Assembly: GCF_003013395.1 (NCBI RefSeq) | Contig: NZ_PXZM01000011.1 | Span: forward strand, 1 to 64,000 | Source of the DNA: Brevibacillus fortis | GTDB taxonomy: Bacteria; Bacillota; Bacilli; Brevibacillales; Brevibacillaceae | Length of the DNA: 64,000 nt | Reading direction: 5' to 3' | Part shown: piece by piece, positions 8,638-17,141 of the stretch | How the letters are laid out: every line of letters starts with the position of its first letter | Numbering within the stretch: position 1 is the first letter of the stretch | Position numbers and translations under genes: made by a program | The notes under the pieces: model-generated | What the model was told of the DNA's origin: nothing | The model's input: only the letters and a program-made list of their open reading frames with translations | Database searches by the model: none

Positions 8638-9750
8638 ATGTGGAAAAAGTGGATGGTGTGCGTGCTTACCTTGATCTTGAGTATGCCGATTGTGGCCTGC
8701 GAGGTGAATCCTGCAACAGAATCGCAGCCAGCTCAACAGTCTCTTCCATATCGGATGGAGGTATTGGCTGATCAATTGGATGTGCCTTGGGCGATGGATA
8801 TAGCCTCCGATGGTCGGATCTTTTTCACAGAGCGACCAGGCAGAATACGTGTGATCCAGTCAGGCAAGCTGCTCCCAGAGCCGCTCATCTTATTCCCGGC
8901 CCCGTTTGTCAGTGAGGGAGAAGGCGGGTTGTTGGGTCTTGTGCTCGATCCCGATTTTGCGAATAACCACTACTTGTACGTTTACCATACATACAAAGAA
9001 GGAGGCGCGACTTACAATCGTGTTCTGCGACTGCGTGAAACAAATAATGCTGCACAGATTGACAAGGTACTCCTCAACAAAATCCCGGGAAGCTCGATAC
9101 ACAACGGCGGTCGAATTAAAATCAGTCCCGACCAGCGTCTCTATATCACGACAGGCGATGCGCATGTGCCGATGCTTGCGCAAGATCGGGCAAGCCTCGC
9201 CGGAAAAATTTTGCGCATCAATCTGGATGGAAGCATTCCTGCCGACAATCCTTTCTCCGGCTCCCCTGTATACAGCTATGGACATCGCAATCCGCAAGGC
9301 ATCGCATGGCATCCGGCTACAGGGATACTCTACAGCTCAGAGCACGGCCAAACTGCACAAGATGAGATCAATCGGATCGAGCCGGGCGCAAATTACGGCT
9401 GGCCGGTCATTTCCGGTGAACAGCAAAAAGAGGGGATGAAAACCCCCCTCCTGCAAAGCGGTGATACGACATGGGCTCCTTCTGGCATGACGTATGTATC
9501 CAAAGGGCCGTGGAGTGGACAACTGCTCGTAGCGAACCTCAGGGGCAAGCAGTTACAGAAAATTAGCTTGGACTCTACAAGACCCGATACAGTATTGAAG
9601 GCTGCCGCTTTGTTCCCAGACGAGTTCGGACGACTGCGCGATGTTGTCGAAGGAAAAGACGGCACACTCTATTTGTTGACCAGCAACCGCGATGGTCGTG
9701 GTGATCCGAGAGAAGGCGATGATAAAATTATCCGACTCGTTCCGATCTAG
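8638..9750 (+). CDS. PQQ-dependent sugar dehydrogenase-like lipoprotein (GSDH family)
   Basis: This 370-aa exported protein begins with a lipoprotein signal peptide (lipobox PIVAC, Cys near 21) and continues as a beta-propeller of the glucose/sorbosone dehydrogenase (YliI/Asd) family. Family features seen are LDVPWAMDIASDGRIFFTER near 44, GGLLGLVLDPDF, HNGGRIKISPD, SYGHRNPQG and NYGWPVISG. These enzymes oxidise aldoses with PQQ in those bacteria that have the cofactor; PQQ synthesis is not visible here, so the true activity is open. RBS GGGAGGAAAACGTGGG precedes the ATG. Its last 23 nt overlap the 3' end of the convergent MFS gene. Confidence 0.88.
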   Translation: MWKKWMVCVLTLILSMPIVACEVNPATESQPAQQSLPYRMEVLADQLDVPWAMDIASDGRIFFTERPGRIRVIQSGKLLPEPLILFPAPFVSEGEGGLLGLVLDPDFANNHYLYVYHTYKEGGATYNRVLRLRETNNAAQIDKVLLNKIPGSSIHNGGRIKISPDQRLYITTGDAHVPMLAQDRASLAGKILRINLDGSIPADNPFSGSPVYSYGHRNPQGIAWHPATGILYSSEHGQTAQDEINRIEPGANYGWPVISGEQQKEGMKTPLLQSGDTTWAPSGMTYVSKGPWSGQLLVANLRGKQLQKISLDSTRPDTVLKAAALFPDEFGRLRDVVEGKDGTLYLLTSNRDGRGDPREGDDKIIRLVPI

Positions 9751-10984
9751 CCGTAGCGATATCAACAGCCACGTCTTTTGTGCGATTCCCCCAAATCCAT
9801 CGCTGTAAGAGAACAGCAGCTCCGCCAATCGCAGCGATTAACAATCCGACCCACAAAAAAGCGGTGTTTGGACCCCAGATGGTCATGATGACGCCACCGA
9901 GTAACGGAGCAATAATGAAAGTGGCGCTCGTCAATGAATCGATAATTCCCCTCACTCGGCCATGTGCTTGCGGGGGGCTTTCTTTTTGTACCAGATAATT
10001 GGCCCCGACTGAAGTCAGACCTGTTCCTACTCCAGCCAATAATGCTGGAATCAGCAGCCAATACATCCCATCACCTGGCTGGAAAAATCCAATCCACGAG
10101 AAACAAATCCCGATGAGCAAAACTCCGCCGCCCAGCACCCACCCATAGGAACGAATTTCTTTTAAGCGTTGAAGCAAGGTGACGGTGACAAGTGCGCCTA
10201 ATCCAATGACACTGACCGTAAACCCGAGCATTTCCGGATTGTCGGGTAGCTTCTCGCGGAAGATCACGGGAAACTGTGTATCCGCCAACTGAATCGCCAA
10301 CGAAGTAACGGTTGCGAAGATCGTGCTGAACAACAGGACACGGTTTTGCAAAAAGATGCGCCAGCCCTCTTGCCATGCTTGCAGGTAAGGGAGAGGCTGC
10401 TCCTCTGCGGATGGACGAAACAACGTATTCTCAACTTTACGAATCGTAAACAGAAATCCAGTAGAGAGAAGGAAGGTCGAAGCATTAATCATCAGACAAA
10501 TGGCGGGTGCAAAAACGGCGGCTACCAACCCTCCGGCAAGTGGACCGATCAATTTCCCCATTTGGTATACGGCTCCATTCAAGGCAGAGGCTTGTAACAA
10601 TTGATTTTCAGGTACGATTTGACGCGTCAAGGTCTGTTGCGCCGGATCATTGAATACAGAGGCACCTGAACGCAGGGCAATGACCACTAGGAACCAGAAC
10701 GGAGTAGGCATGGCAAGCAGGAGTAGAGTGAGAGTAGCCTGAATGATATTCATAGTCATGATCATACGTACCTTGTTCACGCGATCTGCGAGCACCCCGG
10801 CAAACTGTCCGAGCAAAATGCTTGGAGCTGCATAGGCAACGGGCAGGAGGGCCATCGTCATCGGATCAACCTTCCACACAAACCCCAACAGGATGGACAC
10901 CGCAATAAAATCAAACCAATCGCCAAGCGTAGACAGTCCGTAAGAGACGAATAGCGTGCGAAACGTTCTATTTTCTTTTAACAA
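9728..10984 (-). CDS. MFS transporter (drug/siderophore exporter type)
   Basis: A 418-aa, 12-helix major facilitator of the MFS_3/enterobactin-exporter kind: FVSYGLSTLGDWFDFIAVSILLG at the N-terminus is cut short here to FVSYGLSTLGDW for reference, with the ADRVNKVR loop-2/3 motif at about residue 70. It probably exports a hydrophobic compound. The TTG start follows GGAGGGATTTTTTT; this ribosome site forms the 3' arm of a hairpin that could also end transcription from the upstream regulator gene. Its 3' end overlaps that of the GSDH gene by 23 nt (convergent). Confidence 0.88.
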   Translation of the reverse strand: MLKENRTFRTLFVSYGLSTLGDWFDFIAVSILLGFVWKVDPMTMALLPVAYAAPSILLGQFAGVLADRVNKVRMIMTMNIIQATLTLLLLAMPTPFWFLVVIALRSGASVFNDPAQQTLTRQIVPENQLLQASALNGAVYQMGKLIGPLAGGLVAAVFAPAICLMINASTFLLSTGFLFTIRKVENTLFRPSAEEQPLPYLQAWQEGWRIFLQNRVLLFSTIFATVTSLAIQLADTQFPVIFREKLPDNPEMLGFTVSVIGLGALVTVTLLQRLKEIRSYGWVLGGGVLLIGICFSWIGFFQPGDGMYWLLIPALLAGVGTGLTSVGANYLVQKESPPQAHGRVRGIIDSLTSATFIIAPLLGGVIMTIWGPNTAFLWVGLLIAAIGGAAVLLQRWIWGNRTKDVAVDIATARSERVG

Positions 10985-11029
10985 AAAAATCCCTCCATTG
11001 ATCTGTTATCTCGATGATAAAAGGGATTT
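10983..11029 (-). terminator. Hairpin plus T-run overlapping the MFS ribosome site
   Basis: On the minus strand AAATCCC (11029-11023) pairs with GGGATTT (10993-10987), followed by a T-run. It lies after the winged-helix regulator gene and its 3' arm contains the MFS Shine-Dalgarno, with the TTG start in the T-run, so it could terminate or limit MFS expression. The loop is long and the stem short. Confidence 0.4.
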
Positions 11030-11041
11030 GTCAGAAGAATA

Positions 11042-12184
11042 TCAGATAGGGGAAGAGATGATGGCAAGAATCTTTTTCTGCAAGTAGTCGAACTTGTACT
11101 CATCGGATAAATCTGTCCACATTTTTCTGTATTTGCGTTCCCATTCTGCGTCATAGCTGAAGCTCTTTAAGAACAACAAAATACTTTGTACAGCATAAAT
11201 CAGGTGAGGAACGAACTTGGTGGCACGGACGACTTCGAGTCCCTCGTCGACCATGCGGCGCGCTTTGGCAATCTCCTGTCGATGGTACAGACAAAGCCCG
11301 CGAGCAATGGTAAAGCTACCAAGTTCGCGCTGCATGGGGAGTGTTAGCAAGATGTCATCTGAGCGTCGAATCACTTCCTCCGCTGCATCTACCTGACCCA
11401 TTAGCAGATACAGGAAGGCTTCTTCCGCTTGAAGAAAGAGGTGAAAGCCTTTTGAATTTACTTTGTCGACAACCTCTCTGGCGGGTAACAGTTGTTTTTG
11501 GGCTTGCTCCCATTGTTGCGCATGAGCGTATACGCCGACTGCATTGATCTTCATCTCATCTTGAAAAGTAGCAGGCATGCTTTCCAGATTTCTCATTGCC
11601 CATTCAAAAACTTCTATCGTTTTTTGTGAGTCCAATTGTGTCATATGGTACAAATGGAACCAATAAAACAGCTTATCTGATTTAGGAGTTGCTTGATCCT
11701 CAATAAACCAGATGAAGTCACCGACAACAAACCGCAAATAGGTAGCATAAAAAGAGTCCATTTGGAAGCCGAGCACTTGCTGATTCGCATAAAGCATCTG
11801 TAAAGCGGCCCCCATCCCCATGCCATGGTAAGTGGTTAGCATCTTCTGGATGTTCTCAGAGAAATCGCTGTTCAATACCGTTGGACTAAGCGACTGCTGC
11901 TCTTTTCGTGTAAGCCGATAGCCGACTCCTCGGACCGTATCAATCGTGAGCAGATGAGACCACTTTTGCAATTTTTTCCTCAAGCGGTAAATGTGATCGT
12001 CGACAGTACGGTCAGTAGGCTCTTCCAGCGGCCAAACGCGATCCAGCAAATCACTTCGTGAAAAGGCCCGGTTTTTCCATGTGTACAGAAATTGAAACAA
12101 GGCGTATTCCTTTGGCAAAAGGACAATCGTTTCCCCGGCATAATGGATTTGAAACGTATCATCCGACCATGTTATCAATCCCAT
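11042..12184 (-). CDS. Winged-helix transcriptional regulator with TPR-like C-terminal domain
   Basis: This 380-aa protein has an N-terminal OmpR/PhoB-type winged helix (about residues 10-95; LPKEYALFQFLYTWKNRAFSR, here abbreviated, and TVDDHIYRLRKKL, VRGVGYRL) and a long all-helical C-terminal region of TPR/bacterial-activator character. No receiver domain is present. The order resembles SARP/BTAD-like activators. It overlaps the end of the sigma-54 activator gene by 10 nt and shares its transcript, with GAGGAG before the ATG. The targets are unknown; the adjacent MFS gene and proline dehydrogenase are candidates. Confidence 0.75.
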   Translation of the reverse strand: MGLITWSDDTFQIHYAGETIVLLPKEYALFQFLYTWKNRAFSRSDLLDRVWPLEEPTDRTVDDHIYRLRKKLQKWSHLLTIDTVRGVGYRLTRKEQQSLSPTVLNSDFSENIQKMLTTYHGMGMGAALQMLYANQQVLGFQMDSFYATYLRFVVGDFIWFIEDQATPKSDKLFYWFHLYHMTQLDSQKTIEVFEWAMRNLESMPATFQDEMKINAVGVYAHAQQWEQAQKQLLPAREVVDKVNSKGFHLFLQAEEAFLYLLMGQVDAAEEVIRRSDDILLTLPMQRELGSFTIARGLCLYHRQEIAKARRMVDEGLEVVRATKFVPHLIYAVQSILLFLKSFSYDAEWERKYRKMWTDLSDEYKFDYLQKKILAIISSPI

Positions 12185-13899
12185 TTGAAAGACTCCTCGT
12201 TTATATTGAACTTTTTCATTTTATTGTATAGAGTGCCGCGTGATACGCCGAGCAGCTCGGCTGCTGCTTTTTTGTTGCCGTACGTGCGCTCCAACGCTGC
12301 CAGAATGCGATCTTTTTCGTTCACAGGTTGGGAAGGGTGCGCGATCGACGGACGTATGATTGACGTCGGAGTCGGCTGCGCATACGTTCCCCCAATCGGC
12401 GTGAGTACAGAAACGTGTGTGGATTCTGCGTGACTGCGAATGACAGACGGCAGATGCTCAGGCAAAATAACGCCGTTTTCTTGCAAGATCGACAGACGTT
12501 CGATGACATTGCGAAGCTGTCGGATGTTTCCAGGCCAATGATACTCGAACAACGCTTGCATGACCTCGGGCGATATACGTGGTACGGAGTGGTCATGGGC
12601 GACCGAATACTCATGAATGAAAATTTGCACGAGCTCTGGCAAATCCTCGCGTCGTTCGCGCAGTGGCGGGATTTCCAGAGAAAAGACGTTCAGCCGATAA
12701 TACAAGTCCTCGCGAAAACGACCGTCTGCAACCATTTGCTCCAGCTGTCTATTTGTCGCCGCTACGATCCGCGTGTTGACGGTGATCGGCTCTGTTCCGC
12801 CTACACGGTAAAACTGCCGTTCCTGTAAGGCGCGAAGCAGCTTGACCTGCAATTCTAGCGGCAGCTCGCCAATTTCATCGAGGAAAAGTGTCCCGCCATG
12901 CGCCAGCTCTAGCTTGCCAGGCTTGCCTTTTTTCTCGGCTCCGGTAAAAGCCCCGCCTTGATAGCCAAACAGCTCACTTTCGAACAGAGCTGCGGGAATG
13001 GCACCGCAGTTGATCGCAATAAACGGTTTCTCATGTCGGCGACTTGCCTGATGAATGGCTTTGGCAAACAGCTCTTTCCCGACGCCGCTTTCTCCATAAA
13101 TCAGCACAGTCGCATCCGTCTGCGCTACTTTTTTTGCGGAACCAATAGCGGATTGAATCGAAGCGGAATGCCCCTTGATCGCATAAAAAGGATCGTCCGC
13201 TGCCTGAAACCGACTCATCTCTTGCTGTAAATTGTGGAGATGGGCAGTCGTATGTGCCAATTCTTCATTAAGACGAACCAGCTCGGTAATATCCTGTTCA
13301 ATGGAAATCGCGCCGATAATCTCACCCTCGCGGCGAATAGGTGCTGCATTAATGAGTACATGACTATCTGGACGAGGAATGTGATAGACACGTTGAACAG
13401 ATGTCCCTTGACGCAGCGCATCGAGCAGGCGGATCGATTCACTCTCGAAGTGCTCATCGAGAGAAGTTCCGACGACTTGGGCGCGATCGATTTCATAAAT
13501 CGTTTCTGCTGCCCGATTCCAGTGTTGGACGACATTGCGAGAGTCAACGATGGTGACAGCCTCACTCATCGTATCCATCAAGGTACTGAGCAGAGCAGAC
13601 TGGTTTTGGGTCAACACGACAAAGGCAGTCATGAGCTGGTATGGCTCGACCATTCCCGTCGGAGTGCCTTGTTCATCCACAATGACGAGTGTCGGCAGAT
13701 CGGAAACGCTTGGGCCAGCGAGAATGTGGCTGATGGATTGTTCTAGCGTAGTGGTAGGAGAGACGATGACTACTCTGCCCTTTCGTTCTTTATCAACCCA
13801 TTCACCTAGAATTTCACTTGTGCGTATTTTGAAAATATCAGGTGGAATCGGAATCGCAAAGGAAGAGAGTGTACTGTCCAGCGAAAATAACGGTTTCAA
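12175..13899 (-). CDS. Sigma-54-dependent PAS/AAA+/Fis activator
   Basis: A 574-aa enhancer-binding protein. Residues 1-100 resemble a degenerate CBS-like sensory part, 105-215 a PAS domain, 245-480 the AAA+ sigma-54 contact domain (Walker A GESGVGKE, the diagnostic GAFTGA loop, Walker B GTLFLDEIGEL) and 530-570 a Fis-type helix-turn-helix (GNKKAAAELLGVSRGTLYNK). TTG start after AAGAGGTGACGAT. It is divergent from proline dehydrogenase, whose upstream region carries a -24/-12 promoter, so it very likely activates proline catabolism, functionally like RocR in B. subtilis arginine catabolism. The PAS ligand could be proline or a derived signal. Confidence 0.93.
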   Translation of the reverse strand: MKPLFSLDSTLSSFAIPIPPDIFKIRTSEILGEWVDKERKGRVVIVSPTTTLEQSISHILAGPSVSDLPTLVIVDEQGTPTGMVEPYQLMTAFVVLTQNQSALLSTLMDTMSEAVTIVDSRNVVQHWNRAAETIYEIDRAQVVGTSLDEHFESESIRLLDALRQGTSVQRVYHIPRPDSHVLINAAPIRREGEIIGAISIEQDITELVRLNEELAHTTAHLHNLQQEMSRFQAADDPFYAIKGHSASIQSAIGSAKKVAQTDATVLIYGESGVGKELFAKAIHQASRRHEKPFIAINCGAIPAALFESELFGYQGGAFTGAEKKGKPGKLELAHGGTLFLDEIGELPLELQVKLLRALQERQFYRVGGTEPITVNTRIVAATNRQLEQMVADGRFREDLYYRLNVFSLEIPPLRERREDLPELVQIFIHEYSVAHDHSVPRISPEVMQALFEYHWPGNIRQLRNVIERLSILQENGVILPEHLPSVIRSHAESTHVSVLTPIGGTYAQPTPTSIIRPSIAHPSQPVNEKDRILAALERTYGNKKAAAELLGVSRGTLYNKMKKFNINEESFKWD

Positions 13900-13983
13900 A
13901 TCGTCACCTCTTATCCAAACTAACAGGAAAAGGGATCGTCCCTGTTGTAAATCGACTATATCTAATCAAAAGTGTACAAGAAT

Positions 13984-14008
13984 AAACACGCAATGTACAT
14001 ATGTGTTT
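13984..14008. promoter_or_regulatory. Inverted repeat AAACAC-N13-GTGTTT, possible activator site
   Basis: AAACAC at 13984-13989 and GTGTTT at 14003-14008 form a perfect 6-bp inverted pair, about 45-65 bp upstream of the sigma-54 promoter. Together with the palindrome 14014-14029 it may form the upstream activating sequence. Confidence 0.35.
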
Positions 14009-14013
14009 AAAAT

Positions 14014-14029
14014 GTGATGTAGACATCAC
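14014..14029. promoter_or_regulatory. Palindrome GTGATGT-AG-ACATCAC, candidate enhancer site
   Basis: Perfect 7-bp inverted repeat with a 2-bp spacer, 22 bp upstream of the -24 element. It is the best candidate operator in the divergent region; assignment to the Fis-type HTH of the sigma-54 activator is inference. Confidence 0.5.
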
Positions 14030-14050
14030 GATAGCGCTTACGAGAATCAG

Positions 14051-14067
14051 TTGGCACGGTTCATGCT
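14051..14067 (+). promoter_or_regulatory. Sigma-54 (-24/-12) promoter of proline dehydrogenase
   Basis: TTGGCACGGTTCATGCT matches the sigma-54 consensus TTGGCAC-N5-TTGCW, with GG and GC exactly 10 bp apart between them. A transcription start about 12 bp downstream would leave a 30-nt leader before the ATG at 14110. The adjacent sigma-54 activator gene supports it. Confidence 0.85.
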
Positions 14068-14109
14068 AGTAGAAGTGGACAGAGTACGTTGAGGAGGAGA
14101 CAGTCAACG

Positions 14110-15030
14110 ATGGAACAAGCTATGAAGGATTTCTTTCTATTTTTATCCAAAAACAAAACCTTAAATTCTGCTGCGAAAAAGTGGGGTCTACGCTTCGGGG
14201 CGAGCCGCTTTGTATCCGGTCAAACCATTGCGGAGGCAATCAACGCCGTACGCAAACTAAACCAGCAAGGCCTCGTGTGCACGCTGGACCATCTGGGCGA
14301 ATTCGTGTTCAGCGTAGAGGAAGCAAACGAGTCAGCTGACTATTGCATTAAAACGCTGGAAGCGATTCACCAATCCGGTGTTGATTGCAATCTTTCGTTG
14401 AAAATGACTTCGCTCGGTCTGGACATCAGCCGTGAGCTGTGCATGGAAAACATGAGACGCATTTTGGATTCGGCTAAGAAAAATGGAAACATTTTCGTTC
14501 GTATCGACATGGAGGACTACGCACACAATCAAGTGACCATGGAGATTCTGAACGAATTACTGCAAGAGTACGACAACGTCGGAACCGTTATTCAGGCATA
14601 TCTCTACAAAGCAGCGGACGATATCGACAGCCTGAAGGACAAAAAAGTGAACTTCCGTCTCGTAAAAGGAGCGTATAAAGAGTCTCCAGAAGTCGCTTAC
14701 CCGAACAAGCCAGATGTAGATGAGAACTACAAAAAAATCATCAAGCAGCACCTGTTGAATGGTGGTTATGCTGCTGTGGCAACCCATGATGACAACATCA
14801 TTGATTTTGTGAAAAAGCTGGAAAAGGAACACAATATCCCGCGCACACAGTTTGAATTCCAAATGCTGTATGGTATTCGCACGCAGTCCCAAATTGACTT
14901 GGCTCGCGAAGGCTATAAAATGCGCGTATATGTACCATATGGAAATGACTGGTACGGATATTTCATGCGCCGTTTGGCAGAAAGTCCGGCAAACGTAAAA
15001 TTTGTTCTCAAAGGGATGTTTACGAAATAA
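14110..15030 (+). CDS. Proline dehydrogenase (FAD-dependent)
   Basis: This 306-aa enzyme oxidises L-proline to delta-1-pyrroline-5-carboxylate, passing electrons to the quinone pool. It is the monofunctional bacillal form (PutB/FadM type). Barrel motifs seen are NLSLKMTSLGLD, VRIDMEDY, QAYLYKAADD, RLVKGAYKES, ATHDDNII, FEFQMLYGIR and YVPYGNDWYGYFMRRLAE, the last carrying the conserved C-terminal active-site segment. I choose ATG 14110 because GAGGAGGAG at 14091-14099 is an ideal ribosome site; an upstream TTG would place that site inside the gene. Expression should depend on sigma-54 and the divergent activator. No P5C dehydrogenase gene is adjacent. Confidence 0.95.
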   Translation: MEQAMKDFFLFLSKNKTLNSAAKKWGLRFGASRFVSGQTIAEAINAVRKLNQQGLVCTLDHLGEFVFSVEEANESADYCIKTLEAIHQSGVDCNLSLKMTSLGLDISRELCMENMRRILDSAKKNGNIFVRIDMEDYAHNQVTMEILNELLQEYDNVGTVIQAYLYKAADDIDSLKDKKVNFRLVKGAYKESPEVAYPNKPDVDENYKKIIKQHLLNGGYAAVATHDDNIIDFVKKLEKEHNIPRTQFEFQMLYGIRTQSQIDLAREGYKMRVYVPYGNDWYGYFMRRLAESPANVKFVLKGMFTK

Positions 15031-15049
15031 GGTTTGCGAAGTATACTTG

Positions 15050-15084
15050 ACACCTTCGGGGATTCTCCGGAGGTGTTTTTATTT
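15050..15084 (+). terminator. Intrinsic terminator after proline dehydrogenase
   Basis: ACACCT...AGGTGT with an inner CGG/CCG pair forms a strong stem followed by TTTTTATTTT. Confidence 0.85.
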
Positions 15085-15115
15085 TATCTGGAAAGGCAAT
15101 AGTCTTGCGAATTGT

Positions 15116-15493
15116 TCGATTATTTCGCTTACTCCTCCGTATTCTTTTGACCGATTGCTTCGGCGTCTTGAGACACATCCAGATACGCAGATACGAGTGA
15201 ATAAAGAAAATCATAGCTGACCGTACGTCATCGATTTCGCTCGTGCCATTGTGAATGAAACGGTAGATTTGGAAAGACTATGGACAATGGGTGACGAGGA
15301 AATCGTTACTTACCTCACTTCGCTGCGAGGAATTGAAAATGGAATTGTTCACCTCTATGGTATGAAATCGAAGCCAAATGAAAACGATATTCGCAAGATA
15401 GGGGAAAAGTGGACTCCATGGCGTAGTATCTACAGTCTGTATATATGGGAAGCAGTGGGGGCGATCAAGAGAAAAGAGGTCTTTGAACTGTAA
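15116..15493 (+). pseudogene. Remnant of an AlkA-type DNA-3-methyladenine glycosylase
   Basis: One reading frame carries two recognisable pieces of an HhH-GPD DNA glycosylase. The first reads PYSFDRLLRRLETHP (an AlkA N-terminal motif) and runs into a TGA at 15218-15220. The same frame resumes as YVIDFARAIV...LTSLRGI, which is the segment before the helix-hairpin-helix, then jumps to a C-terminal piece ending TPWRSIYSLYIWEAV. The middle of the protein and the catalytic GIGPWTA...D region are missing, so internal deletions in one frame explain it. It cannot be active. No full-length copy is in this window. Confidence 0.75.
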
Positions 15494-15540
15494 AAACTTT
15501 CATTTTTAACAAAAGTTCAATAATTTTAAAAAATTAAAGG

Positions 15541-15570
15541 TTGAATAGTGAGTAAATTTTAAGTTATACT
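15541..15570 (+). promoter_or_regulatory. Sigma-A-type promoter of brnQ
   Basis: TTGAAT (15541-15546), 18-bp spacer, TATACT (15565-15570), in a very AT-rich stretch about 45 bp before the ATG of brnQ. Confidence 0.6.
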
Positions 15571-15612
15571 AATGAAAATTTTATTTTATTAAACAATATT
15601 GAGAGGATTCAT

Positions 15613-16947
15613 ATGAAAGAACTTTCAACGAAAGAAACAATTACAATTGGTTTGATGCTGTTTGCCCTATTCTTTGGAGCAGGGAACATGATTTTTCCGC
15701 CAGCGCTGGGACAAGCTGCAGGAGATAATGTTTGGATCGCGATGGTCGGCTTTTTGATTACCGGTGTAGGTCTGCCTTTACTGGGAATCATTGCGGTAGG
15801 TCTGGCGGGTGGTAATTTGCAAACGATGGCGTCAAGAGTCCATCCGATGTTTGCAGTAGCGTTCACCTTTATTGTTTATCTGTCGATTGGGCCATTCATG
15901 GCAATTCCGCGAACAGGTACCGTAACGTTTGAGATGGGCGTGTTGCCATATTTGCCTGAAGCGATGAAAGGCAGTTGGATACCGCTATTTCTGACAACTA
16001 TCGTCTATTTTGCCATCACCTTCTGGTTGAGTCTGAACCCGAGCAAGCTGGTGGATCGAATCGGTAAAATCTTAACACCTGCTCTCTTGATCATCATTGG
16101 TCTGATGTTTGCCAAATCACTCATTTCTCCTTTGGGTGAAGTGGGACAACCGACAGGCGCCTATCAGGATACAGCGTTCTTCAAAGGCTTTGTCGAAGGC
16201 TATCTGACGCTGGATGCATTAGCTGCGATGGTATTTGGTCTGGTAGTAACAACGGCTGTTCAGGATAGAGGCATCATCGATCGCAAAAAAGTGATGTGGT
16301 CCACGATCAAAGCCGCCGTCCTTGCTGCAACTGGACTTGGACTCGTATACCTTGCCCTCAGTTATTTGGGAGCGACCAGTGTATCGTTTGCAAAATCGGC
16401 AAATGGTGGACAGATTTTGACTGGAGTTGTGCTGCAATTGTTCGGTCCGTTAGGCTCGCTCTTGCTGGGAGCCGCTGTTACGCTTGCTTGCCTCACCACT
16501 TCAGTTGGTCTCGTCACAGCGTGCAGTCAATTTTTCTCGAGTCGTATTCCTAGCATCTCCTACAAGAAAATGGCTGTGATCCTGTGTGTATTCAGTGCTG
16601 CGGTAGCAAACGTAGGCTTAACACAGCTGATTACCTTCTCCGTGCCTATCTTGATGGCGATTTATCCGCTGGCGATCGTACTGATGCTGCTGACGTTCTG
16701 CCATCGATTGTTCAATGGACATCGTGCCGTATACGTTGGCGCGATCACTGCAACGGCTGTCATCAGTGTGTTGGATGGCGCTTCCCAGCTTGGACTGTCT
16801 ATCGACTCTCTGACGCCAATCCTGGAGCAATTGCCTTTGTACAAGGTAGGAATTGGATGGCTGGTGCCAGCCTTTGCAGGCGCACTGTTAGGGTTGTTGT
16901 GGGCGAGTCTCACACGCAGTGTCCCGATTGTAAGAGAAACGAAGTAA
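15613..16947 (+). CDS. brnQ: Branched-chain amino acid carrier BrnQ (LIVCS family)
   Basis: This 444-aa, 12-helix permease imports leucine, isoleucine and valine with a cation. The N-terminal stretch FALFFGAGNMIFPPALGQ is the hallmark of the family. RBS GAGAGGATTCAT precedes the ATG, a sigma-A-like promoter lies just upstream, and a strong terminator follows, so the gene is a single transcription unit. I saw no T-box or other amino-acid leader in the 119 bp before it. Confidence 0.95.
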   Translation: MKELSTKETITIGLMLFALFFGAGNMIFPPALGQAAGDNVWIAMVGFLITGVGLPLLGIIAVGLAGGNLQTMASRVHPMFAVAFTFIVYLSIGPFMAIPRTGTVTFEMGVLPYLPEAMKGSWIPLFLTTIVYFAITFWLSLNPSKLVDRIGKILTPALLIIIGLMFAKSLISPLGEVGQPTGAYQDTAFFKGFVEGYLTLDALAAMVFGLVVTTAVQDRGIIDRKKVMWSTIKAAVLAATGLGLVYLALSYLGATSVSFAKSANGGQILTGVVLQLFGPLGSLLLGAAVTLACLTTSVGLVTACSQFFSSRIPSISYKKMAVILCVFSAAVANVGLTQLITFSVPILMAIYPLAIVLMLLTFCHRLFNGHRAVYVGAITATAVISVLDGASQLGLSIDSLTPILEQLPLYKVGIGWLVPAFAGALLGLLWASLTRSVPIVRETK

Positions 16948-16956
16948 AGAATAAGA

Positions 16957-16987
16957 GCGAGTGGGCTATGGGTCCACTCGCTTTTTT
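16957..16987 (+). terminator. Intrinsic terminator after brnQ
   Basis: GCGAGTGG and CCACTCGC form an 8-bp stem followed by TTTTTT. Confidence 0.9.
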
Positions 16988-17141
16988 CATTGTCGCACAC
17001 GAGTTTGTCCTTCTTTTACCAGCTAGATAGGACTTCTATCCGTCCACAACATGGGTGATCTATGTTACCATGGAAAAACGTAAATTGTCAGAACGGCATG
17101 TTTCATTCTATGTCGTTTTGGAAGAAGGGAGGTTATTGGCT

